Of a DNA stretch of 28,068 nucleotides, positions 14,562 through 21,519 are shown in pieces (within the stretch, counting starts at the first letter, position 1; each line of letters opens with the position of its first letter). Position numbers and translations under genes: made by a program. The DNA is taken from the NCBI GenBank assembly GCA_964404075.1, contig CAYOIM010000009.1, positions 1-28,068 on the forward strand, in the 5' to 3' direction. The notes below the pieces were generated by a model. That model had not been told where the DNA came from, ran no database searches, and was given only the letters and a program-made list of their open reading frames with translations. This DNA comes from CAYTED01 sp964404075. GTDB taxonomy: Bacteria > Patescibacteriota > Minisyncoccia > Moranbacterales > UBA1568.

Positions 14562-16121
14562 TTACTCAACCCAATGAGTCTTTTTTATTTTTTTATCTTC
14601 TGCTTCCTGCTCGTCTTCGATTTTCTCTTTGGCGAGTTTCCGGAGTTTTTCGAGATCGTGTCCCATGAGCGTCTTGCTTCGGGCGAGGAGGGCTTCTTTC
14701 ATATTGAGCGTTGGATCCTCGATGACTTCCGCAAGGAGAACATCCAGGATGGCGCCGATTTTCGGACCGGGTGGTATCGCGAGTTCCCGCATGATGTCGT
14801 CGCCTTTGATGGCGAGCATCTTGACCGAGAGGGGATCCTTGGAAACTTTGTCGATCATGTATTCGAGGTGGCGGAGCTTGTAGGGCTTCGCTTTGGGAGT
14901 GCCGGAACCGAGCCGGTCGCCGATCCGCACCGCCATGAGGTCTGGCATGTTTTCGAGTCCGACTTTCTTGATGAGCCTGCGTACCGATGCCTCGCTCACC
15001 TCTCCCACATTATAGTAAAAGAGATGATTGTCAACCAAGAGGGTCGCCGTGTCGATGGTGTCTTTCGGATAGCGGAGGCGCGTGAGAATGATGCGTGTCA
15101 TGCGGGCGCCGACATGGTCGTGATTGTAGAAAGTTGAGTGCAGTCCGTCACCCCGTTTCGTTTTGGGCTTTCCCACATCGTGGAGGAGTGCGGCGAGGCG
15201 GACATGGAGTTTGTCCGAGGGGCAGGTCTCGAGGGCACGGAGATTGTGCTCCCACACGGTGTAGATATGGTGGAGATTTTGACCACAGTCGATGCCTTCC
15301 TCGAGCTCGGGGATGATATGGTGAAGGAGTCCGGTCGATTGGAGGAGTTCGATACCGCCCTTCGGATGCGGAGAGAGGATGATGCGTGAGAATTCATCGC
15401 GGATGCGTTCCATGGAGACATGCGTGATGAGACTACTTGATTTTTTTATCGCCTCAAGAGTTTTCTCTTCTATAGCCCAGTCACTGTATTTCTCTTTCTC
15501 GTCTTGATTCTTGATTCTTGATTCTTGATTCTTCTGTGAGGAGAGTTCGGAAAAAAGTCTGATACCCCGTATCATACGGAGCGCATCCTCATTGAATCGT
15601 TCCTCGGCAGTGCCGACCGAACGAATCATCTTTTCTTTGAGATCTTTTTGTCCATCAAAAGGATCCGTAATTTCCAATTCGTATTTTTTATTGGTTATTG
15701 GATTTTGGTGATTGGTTATTGCCTTAGCAGCGATGGCATTGATGGTGAAATCCCGCCTCGAGAGGTCCTCTTCGAGTGTCTCTGCGAACTGTACGGTATC
15801 CGGACGGCGACGGTCACTGTAGGCGCTCTCGATGCGGTAGGTGGTGACTTCGATGACATCATGCTCCTTGTCTTCTGGCGTCGTCGGAAGGAATCGGGGG
15901 ACTTTCACGCCGACCGTGCCGAAATCGTTTTCGTAGAAACTGTCTGGAAAGAGTTTCTGTACTTCTTCGGGGCGGGCATTAGTCGTGATATCCCAGTCTT
16001 TGGGCAGACGACCGATGAGGAGATCGCGCACGCAACCGCCCACGATATGCGCCTCGAAACCGGCCTCCGTGAGGGCTCGCAGGGTATCGATGACCGGTTG
16101 GGGGATGGAGTAGTTTGACAT
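14562..16121 (-). CDS. cca: CCA tRNA nucleotidyltransferase (class II, with HD domain)
   Basis: A 519-residue enzyme that adds or repairs the 3' CCA of tRNA in the cytoplasm. The head domain has GGCVRDLLIGR (about 28-38) and the metal-binding pair DWD at 42-44, followed by the RRDFTINAIA motif. An HD phosphohydrolase-type domain follows the middle (LLHDVGKP, then a His-Asp pair in NHDHVG). Two inserts are unusual: ITNHQNPITNKKYELE, and a KNQESRIKNQDEK segment encoded by a 7-base tandem repeat. Both lie where the family is variable. The stop is four bases before the outer tRNA-Pro half, so enzyme and tRNA are probably on one transcript. Confidence 0.93.
   Translation of the reverse strand: MSNYSIPQPVIDTLRALTEAGFEAHIVGGCVRDLLIGRLPKDWDITTNARPEEVQKLFPDSFYENDFGTVGVKVPRFLPTTPEDKEHDVIEVTTYRIESAYSDRRRPDTVQFAETLEEDLSRRDFTINAIAAKAITNHQNPITNKKYELEITDPFDGQKDLKEKMIRSVGTAEERFNEDALRMIRGIRLFSELSSQKNQESRIKNQDEKEKYSDWAIEEKTLEAIKKSSSLITHVSMERIRDEFSRIILSPHPKGGIELLQSTGLLHHIIPELEEGIDCGQNLHHIYTVWEHNLRALETCPSDKLHVRLAALLHDVGKPKTKRGDGLHSTFYNHDHVGARMTRIILTRLRYPKDTIDTATLLVDNHLFYYNVGEVSEASVRRLIKKVGLENMPDLMAVRIGDRLGSGTPKAKPYKLRHLEYMIDKVSKDPLSVKMLAIKGDDIMRELAIPPGPKIGAILDVLLAEVIEDPTLNMKEALLARSKTLMGHDLEKLRKLAKEKIEDEQEAEDKKIKKTHWVE
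15504..15531. repeat. 7-bp tandem repeat TTGATTC x4 inside cca
   Basis: Four exact copies of TTGATTC in a row. Seven is not a multiple of three, so gain or loss of one unit would shift the cca frame. On the coding strand it encodes the hydrophilic insert around NQESRIKNQ. A second short duplication (TTGGTTATTG twice) is at 15690-15720 in the same gene. Confidence 0.9.
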
Positions 16122-16260
16122 GAGTGTAGCCTATCAACTTTCCGGCTTTCTATCAATGTTCCCAGAAGAAGCCGTGGTTTTTAAGGGGCTTCGTTCACCG
16201 TGCTACACTCTCTATCTCCTTCTCTTTCACTAAAGAAATTCGGAAAACACATATTCCAAA

Positions 16261-16299
16261 ATATAACATGAGACCAACGGTCGCGGATTCGTGTTACAT
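16261..16299. repeat. R2 palindrome, copy 1, overlapping a gene end
   Basis: The left arm ATAACATGAGACC and right arm GGATTCGTGTTACAT pair imperfectly around AACGGTCGC. The minus-strand stop codon of the wHTH/Cas2-like gene (TAA, 16296-16294) lies inside the right arm. Confidence 0.85.
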
Positions 16300-16896
16300 T
16301 TCCTTTTTCAGGGAAACGGATGGTTTTTGTTGTTTGGAGAAGAAGTGTTTTTTGAGGGCTGTTTCATTGTCGATTTTTTGGGCTGTGATGATGCGGACAT
16401 AGCGGGTGGCGTTGTAGAGCTCCGTGAGAGCGAGCATCTCGCTTTCGCAGGGGAAGGGGAATATGAAAACACTATGTTGGAGTTCTTTGAATCCGATAGT
16501 TTTGAGGTGATTGCGGAGAATGTCACGAAAGAGTCGCTTCTTCTCGGGGATGTCGAACGAGACGATACGCCAGAGGTGGTCCCATTTTTTTGGGCGTTTA
16601 ATTTGGAGCGTACTACCAAAGAATTCCTCGCGCTTGGCATATCGTTTGCCCTGATCTGTGAGTCGGAGCGTGATGGTGCCGTCAGGGCGTCTGATTTCTT
16701 CGAGGAGTCTCATCTCGCAAAGCGATCGGATCGACCGATTAAAGCTCCTTTGGTCTATATCCTCCCAAGCCTCGATAACTTTCCGGACAGTCCGGAAATA
16801 GGCTTTGGGCGAGTTGGAAGCCAGCCCGATAGCAAGTCCGCCGAAGAAAAGGAGAAGAAGTTTTTGCTGTGTTGGTCCGAGTCGCCGAAGTTTCAT
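16294..16896 (-). CDS. PaaX-like winged-helix protein with Cas2-fold domain
   Basis: A 200-residue protein. The N-terminal part (about 1-95) fits a winged helix (QKLLLLFFGG, then SFNRSIRSLCEMRLLEEI and a beta-wing RRPDGTITLRLTDQG). The region from about 107 to 180 matches the Cas2-like ferredoxin fold of PaaX regulators: LWRIVSFDIPEKK with Asp115 at the end of strand 1, then LKTIGFKELQHSVFIFPF. Such proteins from CPR are often labelled Cas2, but no CRISPR array or other cas gene is here, so a DNA-binding repressor is more likely. R2 palindromes lie at its 3' end and twice in its upstream region, which would suit autoregulation. Its ligand or target is unknown. Confidence 0.85.
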   Translation of the reverse strand: MKLRRLGPTQQKLLLLFFGGLAIGLASNSPKAYFRTVRKVIEAWEDIDQRSFNRSIRSLCEMRLLEEIRRPDGTITLRLTDQGKRYAKREEFFGSTLQIKRPKKWDHLWRIVSFDIPEKKRLFRDILRNHLKTIGFKELQHSVFIFPFPCESEMLALTELYNATRYVRIITAQKIDNETALKKHFFSKQQKPSVSLKKEM

Positions 16897-17005
16897 ATTT
16901 TTTTGTTATTTTTTAGATGATGAGACTCATAACTACTGGTTATCATTCCCTTTGTGTTCTTATTACTTTTTCCTTCCTTCTTCCTTGCAATCCCTCTTTT
17001 TATAA

Positions 17006-17046
17006 ATGTAACACGAAACCAACGGTCGTGGTAGAGAGGTAACATT
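17006..17046. repeat. R2 palindrome, copy 2, in the divergent intergenic region
   Basis: ATGTAACACGAAACC and GGTAACAT arms around CAACGGTCGTGGTAG, less symmetric than copy 3. It lies in the 318-base region between the divergent wHTH/Cas2-like gene and the next plus-strand gene. Apart from R2 copies 2 and 3 and a possible promoter, this region shows nothing I can support. Confidence 0.8.
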
Positions 17047-17093
17047 TCTGGATGGAGCATTTCTTTTTTTGGGCATGATGGGGAAAATATAAG

Positions 17094-17132
17094 ATGTAAC
17101 ATGAGACCAACGGTCGCGGATTCGTGTTACAT
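17094..17132. repeat. R2 palindrome, copy 3
   Basis: TGTAACATGAGACC pairs with GGATTCGTGTTACA (two G-T pairs, one mismatch) around AACGGTCGC. It is nearly identical to copy 1 at the far end of the wHTH/Cas2-like gene, so these two copies bracket that gene as direct repeats. Confidence 0.85.
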
Positions 17133-17170
17133 TTCTACGGGGTGAAAATGGGAGGAAGAAATTGGTGGGA

Positions 17171-17197
17171 TTGACGGAATGTGCGGGGGGCGATAAT
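17171..17197 (+). promoter_or_regulatory. possible promoter, TTGACG-15-GATAAT
   Basis: TTGACG at 17171-17176 and GATAAT at 17192-17197 with a 15-base spacer, shorter than ideal. It would drive the 17215 gene and lies just downstream of R2 copy 3, where a bound repressor could act. Confidence 0.35.
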
Positions 17198-17214
17198 GGA
17201 GGGGTAATAATTTA

Positions 17215-18279
17215 TTGAAAGAGAAATATATGATTGGTGAACCGAAATTACAAGCAGGCGCGGATACTTCTGATAAGGATCAGTATGAGGCGAATGCGGG
17301 GAGGCTTGCAGAAATTAATCAAAAGAATATCGGAGAGCTTTCCGATGATGAGCTTGAGACGATGCTCGCAGAGCGCAAGGCGTTGCGATCGGCACAGACG
17401 GAGAATATCGGGAGAGCACAGGAAGAAGCGACGGCGGAAAATGCGGAGCGAGATGCGGAGATAGCAAGGAGGGCAGCGGAAGCGAAGGTTGCCGAAGATG
17501 CTGCTCGTGCCGAGCAGGCGGCGGCGCATGCCGCCAAGGAAGCCGAAGATGCCGCCAAAGCCACTGCACTCGCCGAACAGATTAAGAGTGGAAAAATAGG
17601 AACGGAGCAATCACAAGGAGTTGAATTGAAACAGGAAAAAACGGTTGATGTGATTGCGGTAGAGGCGGAAACGGAAGAACAGAAAGCGGTCAAACAAGAA
17701 CTAGCTGAACAGTATCCTGATATTGAGGTTTCTATGAGTGAGAATTTCCCTGGAGCGGTAATGGTGAAAGCGCGGGACGGAAAAAAAGTATATGCGGTTA
17801 GGGAGGAGGGTGGGCAGATTGTTGGTAATGTATCCGGGTTATTGGATGGTAGTATAACATGGACGCAGCGGATGCATGATGATGATAGAGCCATTCTGGA
17901 AGGGGTCGGTATCAGAAATATTTTGCAGAAATCTAGACAGATTAAGCTCGATTCATTTGAGGGATTAAGGACGGAAGAGCGGGAGCGGGCACTGGAACAG
18001 AAAACAGCTCAGGAATTATTCCGCGACATAGACAGTTTTGCTCAGGGAAGGGGGATGCGTTTTGGTTCGCGTGAAGAACTCATCGGACATATGAGAGAGA
18101 TAAGTCCAGTTGTGCAACAGAAAGCAGCAGAAATTTTCTTCACAAAAGACCTGTATAAGATAGTGAGGGAAGGGTATAAGGCTTATCTGGCATTAAAAGG
18201 AACACCATTTGCCACCAAGTTTCAAGAGCTTGAAAACGCAAGGTTGCAGGCGGCGGGTTATGGTAAATTTACCTTATAA
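17215..18279 (+). CDS. hypothetical protein with alanine-rich coiled coil
   Basis: A 354-residue cytoplasmic protein of unknown function. Residues about 25-130 form a long charged, alanine/glutamate-rich helix, very likely a coiled coil. A mixed C-terminal domain (about 150-354) has no family I recognise. Start TTG 17215 has GGAGGGG ten bases upstream; ATG 17230 is the alternative and would trim five residues. The next gene follows after 15 bases, so the pair looks like an operon divergent from the wHTH/Cas2-like gene. Confidence 0.7.
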   Translation: MKEKYMIGEPKLQAGADTSDKDQYEANAGRLAEINQKNIGELSDDELETMLAERKALRSAQTENIGRAQEEATAENAERDAEIARRAAEAKVAEDAARAEQAAAHAAKEAEDAAKATALAEQIKSGKIGTEQSQGVELKQEKTVDVIAVEAETEEQKAVKQELAEQYPDIEVSMSENFPGAVMVKARDGKKVYAVREEGGQIVGNVSGLLDGSITWTQRMHDDDRAILEGVGIRNILQKSRQIKLDSFEGLRTEERERALEQKTAQELFRDIDSFAQGRGMRFGSREELIGHMREISPVVQQKAAEIFFTKDLYKIVREGYKAYLALKGTPFATKFQELENARLQAAGYGKFTL

Positions 18280-18294
18280 TCAGCCAAACGAAGT

Positions 18295-18669
18295 ATGCTG
18301 AAATCAAGGAAAATAGCACTAGTGGTGGTGACGCTGTTGCCGGTGGTGTATACGGCTTTGGTGACAGCGGGTCTTTTTTTCCAGGCTGCTCAGAATTATT
18401 TCGGGAATATTTCGTTGGAAGCTGGAAGTTTGGAGGTATTTTTCTCTTCACCTGTTTTCGTGCAACTCAACTTCTTCTTCTCATTCCTCGCCCTCATCCT
18501 GACACTCTTCTATCTCATCCATATCGTTCGGAATACGAAGATTGCATCCTTGGAAATGAAAGGATTGTGGGTCGTGGTCTTACTCGCGAGCAATCTGGCT
18601 ACCATGCTCGTCTATTGGTTCGTGCATATCTGGCGCGAAGAAGAAAAGGAAAAGCAAGAAGAAATGTAA
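18295..18669 (+). CDS. small membrane protein with three spans
   Basis: A 124-residue protein with three hydrophobic spans (about 6-30, 50-80 and 88-112) and a short charged tail rich in Glu and Lys. No family is recognised. The stop codon TAA at 18667-18669 lies inside R2 copy 4, so the last codons (GAA ATG) and the stop come from, or border, the repeat, as in the wHTH/Cas2-like gene. It is likely cotranscribed with the preceding coiled-coil gene. Confidence 0.65.
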   Translation: MLKSRKIALVVVTLLPVVYTALVTAGLFFQAAQNYFGNISLEAGSLEVFFSSPVFVQLNFFFSFLALILTLFYLIHIVRNTKIASLEMKGLWVVVLLASNLATMLVYWFVHIWREEEKEKQEEM

Positions 18670-18703
18670 CATGAACATCACGATCGTGGTGTGGAGGTAA
18701 CAT
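18664..18703. repeat. R2 palindrome, copy 4, overlapping a gene end
   Basis: ATGTAACATGAAC with a right end GGTAACAT. The centre CACGATCGTG is a perfect 10-base palindrome, differing from copies 1-3. The upstream gene's TAA lies in the left arm. Confidence 0.8.
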
Positions 18704-18720
18704 TTGTATGGAGTTGCAGG

Positions 18721-18819
18721 AGCGGTCGCTGTGCCTGTGGGTGGTGCGACCGCTGTTTGAAGATCTCTCTCAAAAATGGTATTCAGCGGACGCACCGCTC
18801 ACAAAGCGGAACGACCGTT
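18721..18819. repeat. two R1 palindromes downstream of infB
   Basis: The copy at 18721-18754 has outer stem AGCGGTCGC / GCGACCGCT. The copy at 18785-18819 has AGCGGACG...CGACCGTTG with inner ACCGCT/AGCGG. They fill the space between the three-span protein gene and the infB terminator; no gene is present in 18670-18922. Confidence 0.8.
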
Positions 18820-18853
18820 GAATTCCTCTCTTTGCTTTGAGAGTGAAAAAAAC

Positions 18854-18888
18854 AGGCTTCTTCGTAAAGAAGTGCCTATTTTTTTTTC
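18854..18888. terminator. bidirectional rho-independent terminator of infB
   Basis: AGGC-TTCTT pairs with AAGAAGTGCCT with a 2-base bulge. It is flanked by AAAAAAA on the left and TTTTTTTTT on the right, so on the minus strand the hairpin is followed by a T-tract just after infB. Confidence 0.85.
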
Positions 18889-18922
18889 TTGATTCTGAAT
18901 CCTTGGTTCCTCATTCTCCCCT

Positions 18923-20692
18923 TTACAGCTTCCGCTTGCGCTCTTCTTCCTTGTAGCAGATGAGGGTGTCGCCGACTTCGATTTTGATGGTACCTTCGTA
19001 GACGATGCCGCATTCATTGCCCTGATTCACTTCGTCGGCATTCTGCTTATTCTGCTGGAGGTTCATCATTTTCCCCGTGCCGACGATTTCGTCGCCCCGT
19101 TTCACTTCGATCAGGGATCCTCGCAGGAGCTTCCCTTCGGAGACACGACCGCCGACAATCATGTCGCGCTTGCCGGTCTTGAAGATGGCGAGTACGGAGA
19201 GTCGCCCGCCATCGGTACGGATGATTTCCGGCGGGAGGAGGTCGGACATCTTCTCCTTCACGCGTTCGACAAGCTTGTAGATGATGTTGAACGATTCGAT
19301 CTCCACCTTCAGGGTCTCGGCGAGGCGGGATGCCACCGAGGTCGGCTCGGCATTGAAGCCGAGTATCATCGCATGGGAGGAATTCGCCATCTTTACATCG
19401 CTTTCGGTGATGGCACCGACGGCCGAACGGATTTCCTGGAGCATGATTTCTTCGCTTTGGATGGAGGAGAGGATCTGTTCGATCGCTTCGAGGGAACCCT
19501 GCACATCCGCCTTCAGGATGATCGGGAATTTCAGGATATCGCTGTTGTCACTCATGCTTCGGACGCTCTTGTTCTCGCCTTCCTTGAGGAGCGCTTCCTG
19601 GGAGCGAAGGCGGGCGAGTGATTTCCCGCTGACGACCTGGACGACGCTGTTCACCTGCGGGGCGGCATCGAAGCCGTAGAGGACGACCGGCGTGGACGGT
19701 CCCGCTTGTTCGAGTGTCTTGCCGTTGAAATCCTCGATGCGTTTGATGCGGCCGAAATTGCCGCCCGCGATGACATCCTGACCGACTTTCAGCGTGCCGG
19801 TCCTGACGAGTCCGGTCGCGACGGGACCCTTTTGGGGATCGAGATGCGATTCGAGGATGACCGCAAGACCGTCGCGCTTCGCATCGGCGCGGTATTCCTC
19901 TACCTCATGAATGAGGAGGATGCTTTCGAGGAGTTTGTCGATGCCGATATTCTGTTTGGCGCTGATCTCGTTGCAGAGGATGGTGCCGCCCCATTCCTCG
20001 ATGAGGATGCCATGTTCGGCGAGTTCCTGTTTCACCTTGGCGAGATTGGCATCCGGTTTGTCGATCTTGTTGATGGCGACGATGACGGGGAGTTTCTTCT
20101 CGAGGAGGTAGGCGATGACTTCCTTGGTCTGCGGACGGACACCATCATCGGCGGCGACGACGAGGATGGCGATATCTGCGATGGAGACGCCGCGCTCACG
20201 CATACCAGAGAAAGCCTCGTGTCCAGGAGTGTCGATGAAGGTGATGAGTTCGCCGCGCTTCTTCACCTGATACGCGGTGATGCGCTGGGTGATGCCCCCG
20301 GCTTCGCCTTCGGCGACATTCGCTTTGCGGATAGTATCGAGGAGGGTCGTCTTGCCATGATCGACATGACCGAGGATGGTGACAATCGGCGCTCGCTTGG
20401 TGAGGACTTTGTCGGTTCTCTTCTCTTCTTCGCAGAGCTCGATCAATTTCTCGAGCGTGAGTTCACCAACATTTTCTTCTTCGGCCGGGTGCGTATCGAC
20501 ATCGAGGTCGAGCGCGATGACGCTCGCCGTCTCGTAGTCGATTTCCTCGTTGATGGTGGCGATGATCTTGTTCTTCATGAGCTCCATGATGACCTGGGTC
20601 ACCGGGAGACCCAGCAATTCAGCGAACCGTTTCACGGTCACTGTCTGGGGGAGGGCGATATTTTTTCTCGGAGTGATGATTTCTTCGGTCAT
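18923..20692 (-). CDS. infB: translation initiation factor IF-2, short form
   Basis: A 589-residue GTPase that places initiator tRNA on the 30S subunit and promotes subunit joining. It has a brief IF2_N domain (about 15-65). G-domain motifs follow: G1 GHVDHGKTT (108-116), G3 DTPGH (154-158) and G4 NKID (208-211). Domains II, III (ADVQGSLEAI region) and IV complete it. The long N-terminal extension of typical IF-2 (total about 740-890) is missing, as in other streamlined genomes. ATG 20692 (MTEEIITPRK) was chosen; the open frame extends 28 codons upstream, but that part looks noncoding. It is preceded by the DUF4446 gene on the same strand and ends at a strong terminator. Confidence 0.96.
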   Translation of the reverse strand: MTEEIITPRKNIALPQTVTVKRFAELLGLPVTQVIMELMKNKIIATINEEIDYETASVIALDLDVDTHPAEEENVGELTLEKLIELCEEEKRTDKVLTKRAPIVTILGHVDHGKTTLLDTIRKANVAEGEAGGITQRITAYQVKKRGELITFIDTPGHEAFSGMRERGVSIADIAILVVAADDGVRPQTKEVIAYLLEKKLPVIVAINKIDKPDANLAKVKQELAEHGILIEEWGGTILCNEISAKQNIGIDKLLESILLIHEVEEYRADAKRDGLAVILESHLDPQKGPVATGLVRTGTLKVGQDVIAGGNFGRIKRIEDFNGKTLEQAGPSTPVVLYGFDAAPQVNSVVQVVSGKSLARLRSQEALLKEGENKSVRSMSDNSDILKFPIILKADVQGSLEAIEQILSSIQSEEIMLQEIRSAVGAITESDVKMANSSHAMILGFNAEPTSVASRLAETLKVEIESFNIIYKLVERVKEKMSDLLPPEIIRTDGGRLSVLAIFKTGKRDMIVGGRVSEGKLLRGSLIEVKRGDEIVGTGKMMNLQQNKQNADEVNQGNECGIVYEGTIKIEVGDTLICYKEEERKRKL

Positions 20693-20807
20693 AGGATCTG
20701 ATTGTTGCAGAGAAAGAGATGGTATGTACTCATGTGTTACCGTCGCTCGCTCGAAAGTGAAAGGAAGAGCTCCCACTGCTCACTCGCTCGGTCATAAAAA
20801 AGAGATA

Positions 20808-21323
20808 CTAGGCCTCGGGGTCCTGTTTCGATGCGGCGGCGATAGCCTCTCGCTCTTCATCGGTGAACTGGTGTCCCGCTTCGGTACCCTGGGAGACGGG
20901 CTTGGCATAGACGCGGGTCCCTTCCCTCGTATGGATGGAGGAGATCACGACACCGGAGTCCTTGCCATTCATGAGCGCGACACAGAAACTCTGGTTGCTC
21001 CCAACTTCTTTGAACGGATTGAAACGGATCACCTCGACTTTATGGATGCTCTGGAGACCGAGCCGGTAGAGGCGATTGGAAATCTCAAAGAGTTCCTGGA
21101 TCTCCTTGTCGAACACTTTCATGTCCTCTTTCTGCTTGAGGAGGACTGATTCGAGGTCTTTGGCTTCTTTCCCGCCGAAAAAGATCTCGAGTTTCCGCTG
21201 GAGCGCATTTCCTCTTCTCCAGAGGAGAAAGAACGCGATACACAGGAATATCTCGGCGCCGAAAGCGAGTGAGAAGAGCATCCATTGATATCCTGAAATG
21301 CTGGAAAATCCTGTGAAATCCAT
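20808..21323 (-). CDS. DUF4446 family membrane-anchored protein
   Basis: A 171-residue protein with one N-terminal membrane span (about 12-32), a coiled-coil-like segment (about 40-85) and the conserved DUF4446 C-terminal region: VEVIRFNPFKEVGSNQSF, then GVVISSIHTREGTRVYAKP and an EEREAI helix. The function of the family is unknown; it occurs in Gram-positive and CPR genomes. ATG 21323 (MDFTGF) was preferred; ATG 21347 is possible. The gene lies 115 bases upstream of infB on the same strand. Confidence 0.85.
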   Translation of the reverse strand: MDFTGFSSISGYQWMLFSLAFGAEIFLCIAFFLLWRRGNALQRKLEIFFGGKEAKDLESVLLKQKEDMKVFDKEIQELFEISNRLYRLGLQSIHKVEVIRFNPFKEVGSNQSFCVALMNGKDSGVVISSIHTREGTRVYAKPVSQGTEAGHQFTDEEREAIAAASKQDPEA

Positions 21324-21376
21324 AGAAACACCATCAAGGCTTCTCATAGCGTACAACGGATTTTCTCTTTTGTAAA

Positions 21377-21448
21377 GCCACACACCAAACTTTTTGGTGT
21401 GTGGCTAAAGCCATCTACTTTGCTTCTTTGGTGTGTGGCTAAAGCCAT
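21377..21448. repeat. hairpin plus 22-nt direct repeat between two minus-strand genes
   Basis: GCCACACACCAAA / TTTGGTGTGTGGC is a perfect 13-bp stem with loop CTT. The 22-base unit starting TTTGGTGTGTGGC is repeated at 21393-21414 and 21427-21448. It follows the ATP-grasp gene and may terminate or stabilise its transcript; the T-tract is weak. Confidence 0.75.
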
Positions 21449-21519
21449 TATCCAGCTTCTTGGGCATGCTGAGACAGGATTTCTCGCCGTGTTGACTGCC
21501 AGGAAGAACAGAGGGAGGA

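Noticed and set aside
14148..15137. A 329-codon plus-strand open frame across the tRNA-Pro region and cca
   Set aside because: It runs through tRNA genes and the antisense of cca and shows no protein features.
16294..16896. CRISPR-associated Cas2
   Set aside because: The Cas2-like fold is joined to a winged helix as in PaaX regulators, and no array, cas1 or other cas gene is present.
19706..20701. A 331-codon plus-strand open frame opposite infB
   Set aside because: An antisense shadow of a clearly identified IF-2 gene, with unnatural Asp/Phe/Gly-rich composition.
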